Assembly (NCBI GenBank): GCA_947494325.1
Contig: CANLUS010000002.1
Coordinates: 434,001 to 498,000, forward strand
Origin: an uncultured Flavobacteriaceae bacterium
Lineage (GTDB): Bacteria; Bacteroidota; Bacteroidia; Flavobacteriales; Flavobacteriaceae
Direction: 5' to 3'
DNA: 64,000 nucleotides
The position numbers were made by a program, and so were the translations under genes. Below are positions 16,399 through 24,429 of this stretch, in pieces. The notes under the pieces were generated by a model that ran no database searches, had not been told where the DNA came from, and was given only the letters and a program-made list of their open reading frames with translations. The number at the start of each line of letters is the position of its first letter. The stretch's first letter is position 1.

Positions 16399-18315
16399 TT
16401 AATTACAGGGTGTTTCAAATTTTAATTTATCTTGAGTCCCTTGTGTAAATTCGATATCTTTCCTGTCAGAATGATCATGTACATGTTTTAAATCCCATAC
16501 AAGGTTAAAATCAGGCAATGTAGGAATTGTAATGGTTATCTTAGTTCCGGCTCCAGTTCCCACTTGTAACCAAGTGCCAGAATAGGTTGTACTCCCATCG
16601 AATACAGAAATTGTACCATCCGTAAAGAAATTGAAAACAAATCCTGCGTAGACATCTTCAAGTTTATCACCATTACGTTCTAATTTTTCTACGGTCCAGT
16701 CGCTACAGGTTGTCAACACACTCAATTCTCCACTTAATGGTGCCGATTGTATGGTGATCGAAACGTTGTTACTCAAATTAGAAGAGTTGCCTTCGGCATC
16801 TTTAGCAAGCACCTGAAAATCATATGTTTCTTCAAAGGTCAAATTTGGAACAGTATGGGTCGTTGTAGTGACAAACTCTATGAATACACCATCCATATAT
16901 ACGTCATATCCTACAACCCCAATATTATCAGTAGATGCATCCCAAGTGAGATCTACTATATTTTCTACAGTATTTCTAGCCGCTAGATTAAGTGGTACAC
17001 TTGGTGCCTCTGTATCACCGGCCAGTGCAAGCGTTGTTACATTGGCGGGATTACTACTTGACGAACTATTGCCAGCAGCATCTTTTGCTATCACAGTAAA
17101 TGTATATGAAGTACTCGCAGTTAAACCTGAAACATTGTATGCTATATTAGCAGTAGTACCTATTAATGCTCCATTATTATAAACATCATAACCAGTAACA
17201 TCTATATTATCTGTTGCAGCATCCCACGTCAAGTCTGTTGTTGTTTGGGTTGTATTTGAGCTCATTAAATTAATTGGAGTAGATGGCGCAGTAAGATCGA
17301 GAGACGCTAAGGTCGTAACTGATACTTCATTACTTACTAAAGAACTATTCCCCGCAGCATCTCTCGCTATAACGGTAAAAGCATATAACGTATTAGACAT
17401 AAGATCATTCATTATGATCGAAGTACTCTCGGTTAAAATAGATAGAGCTCCATCGATATAAACCTCATAATTTTTTACTCCGATATTATCGACAGAAGCA
17501 TCCCAACTTAAATCAACATTCGTTTCGCCAATATTTGATGCGGTCAAATTAAGAGGTGTAGATGGGTTTTGCGTATCATTAAAATCGTTATCTAAATAAT
17601 CAAAGTCATCATCTTCATCGCAATCATCTTTTACGCTTTCTATCAGAATTTCCAACTCTTCAAGGCTTGTAACTGTTTGTTGAGAGGCATCCGATAAAAC
17701 CAAGGTAACCGGGAAATTTAAGCTCGCTACATCGTCTACGCTTAAATCTTTGACAAATAGAAATAACTCAGCATCATTCTCTATGGATACATTGTTTGAT
17801 TGCTCTGTAACCGTATTGAATACGGTGAAATTAATCGGAAACAAAAAATCAATACATTCTATATCATTATCTTCTTCATCTTCTCCTGTACAAGTTTCTG
17901 CAAGTGCATGCAATTCATTTTCATCATTGAGCATTACTTCGGTGTAATCTGTCAATATTGCAGTTACTGGAAAATTCATAATCACCATATCAGTATCCAC
18001 TGACGATTCTTCAAATATGGCACGTATCATATCTAAATCTTCGTTAGAACTTATGATAACTGTTCTTCCATTCGCGATAACGGTTACAGGCAATTTAATT
18101 CTAAAGCAATTGGCCAAATCTATAATATTATCAATAGAACCGTCATTCGTGGCAACATCTCTTATAAGGCTTGTAATAGTAGCATTATTTTCCACTATAC
18201 TATTTTCATTATCAGGTGAAGTAACAATATCTTCATACCTGCATGATGAGAATAAAGCGATAATTATCGCCATGAATAGAATTAATTGATAGGCTTGTTT
18301 TAATAAGTTTTTCAT
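16399..18315 (-). CDS. YP-repeat lipoprotein with three FN3 domains and lipocalin-like module
   Basis: The frame opens at a GTG at 18411, but the ATG at 18315 gives a proper signal peptide (M-K-N-L-L-K-Q ... F-S-S-C) and lies just downstream of promoter copy 4, so I use it (638 residues). Domains in order: four YP units (about 69-240), fibronectin type III repeats at about 250-337, 343-430 and 437-523, and a lipocalin-like domain (about 530-638). The FN3 repeats are close copies of each other ('D-L-T-W-D-A-S-T-D-N-I' recurs), indicating recent duplication. Compared with its neighbour at 15177, the FN3 block looks like an insertion between two conserved modules, acting as a spacer or adhesive stalk at the cell surface. 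Confidence 0.86.
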   Translation of the reverse strand: MKNLLKQAYQLILFMAIIIALFSSCRYEDIVTSPDNENSIVENNATITSLIRDVATNDGSIDNIIDLANCFRIKLPVTVIANGRTVIISSNEDLDMIRAIFEESSVDTDMVIMNFPVTAILTDYTEVMLNDENELHALAETCTGEDEEDNDIECIDFLFPINFTVFNTVTEQSNNVSIENDAELFLFVKDLSVDDVASLNFPVTLVLSDASQQTVTSLEELEILIESVKDDCDEDDDFDYLDNDFNDTQNPSTPLNLTASNIGETNVDLSWDASVDNIGVKNYEVYIDGALSILTESTSIIMNDLMSNTLYAFTVIARDAAGNSSLVSNEVSVTTLASLDLTAPSTPINLMSSNTTQTTTDLTWDAATDNIDVTGYDVYNNGALIGTTANIAYNVSGLTASTSYTFTVIAKDAAGNSSSSSNPANVTTLALAGDTEAPSVPLNLAARNTVENIVDLTWDASTDNIGVVGYDVYMDGVFIEFVTTTTHTVPNLTFEETYDFQVLAKDAEGNSSNLSNNVSITIQSAPLSGELSVLTTCSDWTVEKLERNGDKLEDVYAGFVFNFFTDGTISVFDGSTTYSGTWLQVGTGAGTKITITIPTLPDFNLVWDLKHVHDHSDRKDIEFTQGTQDKLKFETPCN

Positions 18316-18338
18316 AAATTTTAGCGCATCTATGCGTA

Positions 18339-18368
18339 TGTATAACAATTGACCTGAATAAAATCCTC
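18339..18368 (-). promoter_or_regulatory. ECF-type promoter motif, copy 4 (diverged)
   Basis: Minus strand: GAGGA (18368-18364), 15 bases, TTGTTATACA (18348-18339), 23 bases before the ATG at 18315. The T-run is missing and the first base of the pentamer differs, but the spacer length is the same as in the strong copies. Confidence 0.55.
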
Positions 18369-18507
18369 TAAAGGAATCGTGTTTTTTTTTAAAATTTTGA
18401 AAAAAAACCACCTTTTAAATGGTTAAAATAATTAACTAAAATACATTTCTATTAAAGTTATTTTTTTACTTTTACTCTTCCTAACCCCGCTAAGCTAATT
18501 TTATAGT

Positions 18508-19014
18508 ATGAATAACTCCATTTGTGATGAGAAAGTATATGCGTCTATCTATAAAGACTACTCCCAAGACTTACACAATTATCTTTATTACAAGTATGGT
18601 GACCAATTTAATATCACCGATAAGGTTCAAGATGCGTTTATAAAATTATGGGATAAATGCAAAGAAGTAACTTTTGAAAAAGCAAAAGGCTTTGTTTTTA
18701 TGGTTGCAAAGAATTTAGTGCTCAATGAAATTAAACATCAAAAGGTTGTTTTGAAGCACCAAGAAGTAAAACCAAAAGACTACACCAATGAAAATCCGGA
18801 GTTTTTATTAGAGAAAGAGGAGTTTTATCAAAAATATCAACGAGCGCTAGCAAAACTTAGTGAAGAACAACGTGTTGCTTTTCTATTGAATAAAGTTGAA
18901 GAAAAAAAACATCAGGAAATAGCTGATATGCTCGATATTACTAAGAAGGTTGCTGAATATCGGATCTATACAGCCTTTAAAATAATTAAGTCAGAAATAA
19001 AAGAATTAAAATAA
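18508..19014 (+). CDS. ECF RNA polymerase sigma factor of a cell-surface-signalling system
   Basis: 168 residues. Region 2 spans about 10-80 ('I-T-D-K-V-Q-D-A-F-I-K-L-W' and 'A-K-G-F-V-F-M-V-A-K-N-L-V-L-N-E-I-K'). Region 4 spans about 115-165 ('L-S-E-E-Q-R-V-A-F-L-L' and 'E-K-K-H-Q-E-I-A-D-M-L-D'). It is followed by fecR and a TonB transducer on the same strand. It would be held inactive by FecR until the receptor binds its ligand, then direct transcription of the regulon. The shared promoter motif is absent upstream of this gene but present twice just downstream of it, before fecR. Synthesis of the sigma factor may therefore be independent of its own activity. Confidence 0.93.
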   Translation: MNNSICDEKVYASIYKDYSQDLHNYLYYKYGDQFNITDKVQDAFIKLWDKCKEVTFEKAKGFVFMVAKNLVLNEIKHQKVVLKHQEVKPKDYTNENPEFLLEKEEFYQKYQRALAKLSEEQRVAFLLNKVEEKKHQEIADMLDITKKVAEYRIYTAFKIIKSEIKELK

Positions 19015-19018
19015 ATTG

Positions 19019-19056
19019 TTTTTTTTCAGGAGTTATTGAAAACGAGTTGTTTTTAT
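19019..19056 (+). promoter_or_regulatory. ECF-type promoter motif, copy 5 (distal, upstream of fecR)
   Basis: TTTTTTTTCAGGA (19019-19031), 15 bases, TTGTTTTTAT (19047-19056). It begins five bases after the sigma-factor stop codon and is repeated in tandem 92 bases further on. Confidence 0.72.
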
Positions 19057-19110
19057 ATCGAAATGTAGTTAAAAACGTCGATAGTTTTGAAATAAAAGTA
19101 AATTTTATCA

Positions 19111-19148
19111 TTTTTTTTCAGGACAATTGAATAGTAAATTGTTTTTAC
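19111..19148 (+). promoter_or_regulatory. ECF-type promoter motif, copy 6 (proximal, upstream of fecR)
   Basis: TTTTTTTTCAGGA (19111-19123), 15 bases, TTGTTTTTAC (19139-19148), ending 17 bases before the fecR ATG. A tandem of two identical-spacing motifs suggests duplication of the promoter. Confidence 0.74.
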
Positions 19149-19165
19149 AATAAATACCATACAAC

Positions 19166-20086
19166 ATGGACCAAGATGAATTAATAAAAAAATGGTTATC
19201 CGATGAGCTCTCTCAGCATGAAATTGAGGAGTTTAAGAAGTTAGATGACTATGATTTAAACATAGAAATTTTAGAAGGTGCGAAGCAATTTAAAGCTCCG
19301 CAGTTTTCGGCGGTCGACAATTATGAAGTATTGAAATCTAAACTGACTACTTCTCCTGTACAAGAAGAAAAACCAGTAATAAAATTAAATGCGATTAAAG
19401 TATTGTCTAGAATTGCGGCGATATTTGTAGTTGGCTTAGGATTGTACTTTGCCTTTTTTACGAATGATCTAACAACTGTACAAACCTTGGCCAGTAATCA
19501 AGCTACCTTTGAATTGCCTGACGCTTCTTCGGTAACCTTAAATGCGGCGTCTGAAGCTTCTTTTAATAAGAAAGATTGGGCAACTAAAAGACAAGTTAAT
19601 TTAGAAGGTGAAGCCTATTTTAAAGTAGCTAAAGGTTCAAAATTTGACGTTATTACTTCTGACGGTACCGTAAGTGTATTAGGAACACAATTTACAGTAA
19701 ATAATCGCAAAGATTATTTTGAAGTAAAATGTTTCGAAGGTATTGTTCGTGTAGCAACAAATGGTGTCACTGAAACCCTAACTAAAGGAAAAACGGTAAG
19801 AGTGACTGGGAATAAAGTTTCTAAGGATGTTATAGTAAATGAAGATCCAGAGTGGTTGCACAATAAAAGTAGTTTTAACAGCGTTCCGTTTTTCGAAGTA
19901 ATAAATGAATTCGAAAGGCAGTATAACGTAACTATTTCTACTGAAGATATTGATACCACAATTATATTTACTGGAGGATTTGTCCATACTAATTTAGAGC
20001 AAGCATTAAAATCTATAACAGTACCCCTTGATTTATCAACTAAGAAAAATAACGAAACTAATATTACCCTATACAGTTCTAAATAA
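19166..20086 (+). CDS. FecR-family anti-sigma factor
   Basis: 306 residues. The cytoplasmic N-terminal segment (1-78) is followed by one membrane helix (about 80-98). The periplasmic FecR domain comes next (about 105-200: 'F-E-L-P-D-A-S-S-V-T-L-N', 'V-N-L-E-G-E-A-Y-F-K-V' and 'V-L-G-T-Q-F-T-V-N'), then a C-terminal DUF4974-like domain (about 235-302) with 'F-E-R-Q-Y-N-V'. In cell-surface signalling the N-terminus binds the sigma factor and the C-terminus contacts the STN domain of the receptor. Those partners are the adjacent genes. Two promoter-like motifs precede it. Its 3' end overlaps the receptor frame only if a TTG start is used for that gene. Confidence 0.93.
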   Translation: MDQDELIKKWLSDELSQHEIEEFKKLDDYDLNIEILEGAKQFKAPQFSAVDNYEVLKSKLTTSPVQEEKPVIKLNAIKVLSRIAAIFVVGLGLYFAFFTNDLTTVQTLASNQATFELPDASSVTLNAASEASFNKKDWATKRQVNLEGEAYFKVAKGSKFDVITSDGTVSVLGTQFTVNNRKDYFEVKCFEGIVRVATNGVTETLTKGKTVRVTGNKVSKDVIVNEDPEWLHNKSSFNSVPFFEVINEFERQYNVTISTEDIDTTIIFTGGFVHTNLEQALKSITVPLDLSTKKNNETNITLYSSK

Positions 20087-20111
20087 AAGACATAAAGGCT
20101 TTATTTCTTCC

Positions 20112-22574
20112 ATGCTTTTTATTTTTTTATTTAATTTTTATTCAAACGCCCAACAAAGTAAAGTACCACTAATTACTATTCTTACTCAACTAGAAAAAAC
20201 TGGTAATTATCAATTTACATACGCCAACGATGTTATCGATGGCGTCTTTGTTTTACCCCCTCCTATTTCTCTTACTTTTAAAGAAAAAATTGCCTTTTTA
20301 AAGAAAAAATCTGGATTGGATTTTGAATTCATTGACAACACCTTCATCGCAATTAAACGGAGCAATAAACTTATTTCTATATGTGGCTATGTTTTAGATA
20401 AAGAAACAGGCATGCCGTTGGAAGCTGTTGCCGTATTAGGGTCTAAAGAACAAGTAATTACCGACGCTTATGGTTATTTTAAAATGGAAGCCTTAGTATC
20501 TGAAGATATAGAAATTAGATACTTAGGGTTTATCCCAATAAATATAGCCGCTAACGCAGTTAGCATTGGCGTTTGTAAAAATATATTTTTAGAAGCAGAT
20601 ATAGAATCTTTATCTGAAATCGTCCTTTCTAATATATTCGCTAGTGGTATTAACAAAGTAACTGATGGTTCCTTAAACATTAATTTTTCAAATTTTGGGA
20701 TACTTCCAGGATTGATAGAAGCAGATGTATTACAAACAATACAAACATTACCTGGTATACAAAGCGTTAATGAAACAGTATCAGATATTAATATTAGAGG
20801 TGGTACTAATGATCAAAACTTGATCCTATGGGATGGCATCAAAATGTATCAAACGGGTCACTTTTTTGGCTTAATTTCTGCCCTTAATCCACAAATAACC
20901 AATGAAGCAACTGTTATCAAAAATGGAACCTCCGTTGATTATAGCGATGGGGTATCGGGTACCATCGCAATGAAAACAGACAAGAAAGTTAATAATTCAT
21001 TCTCTGCAAGTATTGCTACAAACTTTATTAGTTCTGATGTATTTGCTGATATCCCTACTAGTCAAAATTCGTCACTACAAGTAGCAGCACGTAAGGCAAT
21101 TACAGGTTTTGGCGATACTCCAACCTATAAAAAATATTTTGATCGGATACAACAAGGTACAGAAGTTGGAAACTTTGACAATGGTAATGCCTCATTCGAT
21201 TTTTACGACACTAGCTTACGCTGGATCTATGATCTTTCGGATAAAGATCAAATAAAAGCGAATTTCATCTATATAGATAATAATCTTTCCTTTTTAGAAA
21301 GTGAAACTGTAAATACTGTAACTCAATCTAGAACCAGTAGATTAGAACAAAATACCCTTGCGAGTGGCTTATCCTATAAAAGAGCATGGAATGACTACCT
21401 TACCACTACCCTACAAGTTAGCAATAGTGAGTATAAATTGGGAGCTAATAATGTTGACGTGCTTCAAGCCAATCGTCTAACCCAAGTCAATAAAGTCGAA
21501 GAAACTTCGACTAAATTGAATTCTTGGCTTACAATTAATGATGAGTTATCTCTCCTCAACGGATATCAGTTTACAGAAACCGCTGTTAATAATTTAACAG
21601 GTGTGGATAATCCTGAGTTTACACGGTTTGTACGTGAAGTAATAAGAGAACATGGCGTCTATTCTCAATTAAACTATACTAACGACCGTACACATATTAA
21701 ATTAGGAGCGAGATATAATTATATCAAAAAATTCAATAAACATATTATAGAGCCAAGGCTCAGTGTACATTATGAATTAGCCGAAGGATTCAGCGTCGAG
21801 CTATTAGGTGAATTCAAACATCAAAACACGATGCAAATCATTAATTTTCAAAATGATTTTTTTGGTGTCGAAAAACGAAGATGGTTCTTGTCAAATAATA
21901 CGACTCGACCCATAATTCAGAGTAAGCAGGTTTCGGTGGGTTTAAATTATGCACTTAGCGGCTGGTTAATTAGCGCCGATGGTTATTTTAAAAATGTTGA
22001 TGGTATTAATGCACCGACTCAAGGTTTTGTGAATCAATATATTTTTAGTGATGCCATAGGCTCTTATGACGTGTATGGAATTGATTTCTTATTGAATAAA
22101 AAAATCGACAAGTTAAGTATGTGGTTAAATTATTCATTTGCTAACAATGAGTATACGTTCAATTCTCTGGAAGAAATAAATTTTCCAAACAATTTAGACA
22201 TTAATCATAGTATTAGCTTTGGCACTTCTTATACAATGAATGATTTCAAAGTTTCGGCCGGTCTTAATTGGCGCACCGGTATTCCTACCACAAAACCCAT
22301 TGCTGGAAACGAATTTTCAGAAAATAGCATAAACTATGCATCCGCCAACAGCAGTAATTTAAACGAATATCTTAGAATTGATGCCTCTGTTACCTACAGA
22401 TTCAACTTAACAAATCGAATTAAAGCGCAGGCAGGCGCCTCAGTATGGAACGCATCAAATAATAACAACACCATTAGTTCTTTCTATAATTCAGATGATC
22501 AAGGAAATGTGTCAAAAATTTCAAAAAACGCCTTGGAATTGACTCCAAATGTGAGTTTTAGGGTGCTATTTTGA
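20112..22574 (+). CDS. TonB-dependent transducer with STN domain
   Basis: The frame is open from a TTG at 20028 inside fecR, but the ATG at 20112, 25 bases after the fecR stop, gives normal spacing and a short signal ending Y-S-N-A-Q. The TTG form would add a basic K-R-H-K stretch, so the start remains uncertain. Domains (820 residues): STN (about 20-85), carboxypeptidase-regulatory-like (about 90-180), plug (about 195-310, with 'I-N-I-R-G-G-T-N-D-Q-N-L-I-L-W-D-G-I') and a beta-barrel to the end. The STN domain marks it as a signal-transducing receptor working through FecR. No SusD partner is present; the YP-repeat lipoproteins may fill that place. Ligand unknown. Confidence 0.9.
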   Translation: MLFIFLFNFYSNAQQSKVPLITILTQLEKTGNYQFTYANDVIDGVFVLPPPISLTFKEKIAFLKKKSGLDFEFIDNTFIAIKRSNKLISICGYVLDKETGMPLEAVAVLGSKEQVITDAYGYFKMEALVSEDIEIRYLGFIPINIAANAVSIGVCKNIFLEADIESLSEIVLSNIFASGINKVTDGSLNINFSNFGILPGLIEADVLQTIQTLPGIQSVNETVSDINIRGGTNDQNLILWDGIKMYQTGHFFGLISALNPQITNEATVIKNGTSVDYSDGVSGTIAMKTDKKVNNSFSASIATNFISSDVFADIPTSQNSSLQVAARKAITGFGDTPTYKKYFDRIQQGTEVGNFDNGNASFDFYDTSLRWIYDLSDKDQIKANFIYIDNNLSFLESETVNTVTQSRTSRLEQNTLASGLSYKRAWNDYLTTTLQVSNSEYKLGANNVDVLQANRLTQVNKVEETSTKLNSWLTINDELSLLNGYQFTETAVNNLTGVDNPEFTRFVREVIREHGVYSQLNYTNDRTHIKLGARYNYIKKFNKHIIEPRLSVHYELAEGFSVELLGEFKHQNTMQIINFQNDFFGVEKRRWFLSNNTTRPIIQSKQVSVGLNYALSGWLISADGYFKNVDGINAPTQGFVNQYIFSDAIGSYDVYGIDFLLNKKIDKLSMWLNYSFANNEYTFNSLEEINFPNNLDINHSISFGTSYTMNDFKVSAGLNWRTGIPTTKPIAGNEFSENSINYASANSSNLNEYLRIDASVTYRFNLTNRIKAQAGASVWNASNNNNTISSFYNSDDQGNVSKISKNALELTPNVSFRVLF

Positions 22575-22615
22575 TTATTGAATTATCGTTTTTTTCACTA
22601 ATTCTTCAATAAAGT

Positions 22616-22645
22616 GAGGAGTTTAGGCCTTTTAGTTGTTTTATA
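22616..22645 (+). promoter_or_regulatory. ECF-type promoter motif, copy 7 (diverged)
   Basis: GAGGA (22616-22620), 15 bases, TTGTTTTATA (22636-22645), 106 bases before the ATG at 22752. It keeps the exact spacer but lacks the leading T-run. It is weaker evidence than copies 1-3, 5 and 6. Confidence 0.5.
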
Positions 22646-22751
22646 ATAGTAGACCAATACTTATTACTTTTCTTAAAATTGTAACTTGAGACTAAGTTGT
22701 AGTATTTGGTTTAACAAAATAAATGAACTTTCAAATTAATATAAAAGAATT

Positions 22752-23432
22752 ATGAAATCAGAAAAAAATAAAATAAAGTTTGTTTTAATGACTAGTCTTT
22801 TATGCTTGTCATTAGTACTTTTAAATTCTTGTCAATCCTCTGAGGAAGAATTTGTATTCAAATCAGATTTAACATTCACAAAAGATTCTAAGATCGTTTC
22901 ATTGCTGTTAGCTTCTGTTGAAAATAATTCACAGAACACTTTCTCAAAAAACATAACGGATGATGAACAATGTACTCAATTTGTTTATCCTATGACTTTT
23001 TATGCATATTATAATGATGACACAGAACCGACTGCGGTTCAAATAAATAGCGATGAAGAACTAACAGATTTTTTAACTGCCTTAACAAGTGGTCAGGAGT
23101 TTTTTATAATGTATCCAGTGACTTTAGTTGATATCGATGGTGTGGAAACAACAATATATGACTATCCTGATTTAGAAGGAATATTAACAATGCTTGTAGA
23201 TGCTTGTGGTAGAGATACAGATGATAATGACGACTCAGATGATGATGACAATAACGATGATGGCGATGACAATGATGGCGATGACAATGATATTGATTAT
23301 GAGTATTGTGGTAATAACAATAAAAAAGTAGTAATCTGTCACAATGGAAATTCAATTTGTATCAGTATTAATGCAATATGGGGACATATGGCTCATCATG
23401 AAGATGATTATTTCGGGAGCTGCAGTAATTAA
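22752..23432 (+). CDS. YP-repeat lipoprotein with Asp-rich linker and C-H...H...C tail
   Basis: A 226-residue lipoprotein (lipobox cysteine at residue 27). It has one pair of YP units (about 74-152; 'F-V-Y-P-M-T-F' and 'M-Y-P-V-T-L'), the same module that is doubled in the two larger lipoproteins of this locus. Residues 155-183 are almost all Asp, Asn and Gly in D-D-N-D-G-D-D-N-type repeats, suggesting calcium binding. The tail contains V-V-I-C196-H197, then H212, H215, H216 and C224 before the end. This resembles the K-V-x-I-C-H...A-H-x-x-H-x-D...C motif seen at the ends of many bacterial surface proteins. A metal-bound surface lipoprotein is likely; the function is not known. Confidence 0.82.
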   Translation: MKSEKNKIKFVLMTSLLCLSLVLLNSCQSSEEEFVFKSDLTFTKDSKIVSLLLASVENNSQNTFSKNITDDEQCTQFVYPMTFYAYYNDDTEPTAVQINSDEELTDFLTALTSGQEFFIMYPVTLVDIDGVETTIYDYPDLEGILTMLVDACGRDTDDNDDSDDDDNNDDGDDNDGDDNDIDYEYCGNNNKKVVICHNGNSICISINAIWGHMAHHEDDYFGSCSN

Positions 23433-23459
23433 TTCTACATATATTAAATAAATTAGATA

Positions 23460-23485
23460 ACACCACTCTAAGAATAGAGTGGTGT
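23460..23485 (+). terminator. Terminator for the YP-repeat lipoprotein gene
   Basis: A perfect 11-bp stem (23460-23470 with 23475-23485), a 4-base loop and a following run of T. It lies 28 bases after the stop of the plus-strand gene. Confidence 0.88.
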
Positions 23486-23540
23486 TTTTTATGATCTCAT
23501 TCTACATATCCATGACTCCTAAAAAAGAATTTAAAAAAGA

Positions 23541-23562
23541 AAAGCCACCTTTCGGTGGCTTT
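23541..23562 (-). terminator. Terminator for the metalloprotease gene
   Basis: A perfect 9-bp stem with a 4-base loop (23541-23549 with 23554-23562). On the minus strand it runs into TTTTCTTTTTT. It lies 28 bases after the stop of the minus-strand gene at 23590. Confidence 0.86.
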
Positions 23563-23589
23563 TACAAAAATATAATCTGTATTTAGTGT

Positions 23590-24429
23590 TTAATACAATA
23601 CATCTAACGCTATTTTATCGTTATTGTTAAACGTATCTGCTGGTCCACATGATTGCATTAGTGAGCTAGCATCAGATCCTGTCGGCGTACCAGCAATATA
23701 AATGGCGCCAACACGAGCAGAACCTTCATTAACATTAGAACCACAACTTTCTCTTGTCATATAATCTGTATGACGAAAACCAATACAGTGACCAACTTCA
23801 TGCGCCATTGTACCAGTAACTTCAGCTAAAGAAGGGTTTAATAATTCGAACCATCTACTATTAATACCAAATCCTTTTGCAGGATCTCCTTTTCTTGTTG
23901 GAAACCCAGCAGCTCTTCCTAAGGTAATAAACCCTCCTGATTCTTGTTCAAAGAATTCAGTAACCTCGATATTTGCCTTTCTTTTTCCTTTACCTCCAAA
24001 TGCTACTCTTCTGAAAGTCAATTCTAAATTTTCATTATTATACATTGCTATCATACCATCAAGAGCATCTGATCCTATTTGACCTAAATCTGGATCCACA
24101 CTTACGGTAATTTCTCTCGAACTACCTCTTACACTAACTAAATTAGTCGTGCGGTAATGCTTTGTATTTACGCTTGAATTATCACTTGACATTTCATCAA
24201 TTTGAGCATACGAAAAGAACATATCTTCGACTGCTATTCCATCTTCGCCCATAAAATGGGTTTCTTTAGCCGTTGAAATATTGAAATGCATCTTCTCTAA
24301 AGTAGCTAGCGCATCTTTTGTAGACTCACCTTCTAAGACAGTAGTGTCATCAGAACATGCTGTAAATATTAAAAAAGAGAATACAATAATGAGAGAGGAA
24401 ATTTTGGTAATTAAATTTGGTTTTTTCAT
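23590..24429 (-). CDS. M57-type (HEIGH) zinc metalloprotease lipoprotein
   Basis: A 279-residue lipoprotein (lipobox cysteine at residue 25). The active-site helix is H210-E-V-G-H214-C-I-G-F-R-H220-T, matching the HExxHxxGxxH zinc signature of the M57 'dual-action HEIGH' metallopeptidases. The C-terminal region contains the conserved 'S-L-M-Q-S-C' after the zinc site. It would cleave proteins at the cell surface or in the medium. It is convergent with the YP-repeat lipoprotein and lies next to the phospholipase D/hemopexin operon on the same strand, but a terminator separates them. It lacks the shared promoter motif. Specific substrate unknown. Confidence 0.9.
   Translation of the reverse strand: MKKPNLITKISSLIIVFSFLIFTACSDDTTVLEGESTKDALATLEKMHFNISTAKETHFMGEDGIAVEDMFFSYAQIDEMSSDNSSVNTKHYRTTNLVSVRGSSREITVSVDPDLGQIGSDALDGMIAMYNNENLELTFRRVAFGGKGKRKANIEVTEFFEQESGGFITLGRAAGFPTRKGDPAKGFGINSRWFELLNPSLAEVTGTMAHEVGHCIGFRHTDYMTRESCGSNVNEGSARVGAIYIAGTPTGSDASSLMQSCGPADTFNNNDKIALDVLY

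Noticed and set aside
15523-17630. CRISPR-like or satellite repeats in the lipoprotein genes
   Set aside because: The repetition reflects repeated protein modules (YP units, FN3, acidic runs) and has no regular direct-repeat/spacer structure. No CRISPR array was seen anywhere.
18316-18411. GTG start extending the FN3-containing lipoprotein by 32 residues
   Set aside because: The extension would place non-signal sequence before a good lipoprotein signal and would read through the promoter motif at 18339-18368.
20028-20111. TTG start for the TonB transducer overlapping fecR by 59 bases
   Set aside because: The ATG at 20112 gives ordinary spacing after the fecR stop. The longer form is possible for its basic N-region but is not preferred.
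23104-23355. Minus-strand frame encoding a strikingly His/Tyr/Cys-rich protein
   Set aside because: It is the complement of the Asp-rich coding stretch of the lipoprotein at 22752-23432; GAT codons read as ATC/CAT on the other strand. It has no start context of its own.
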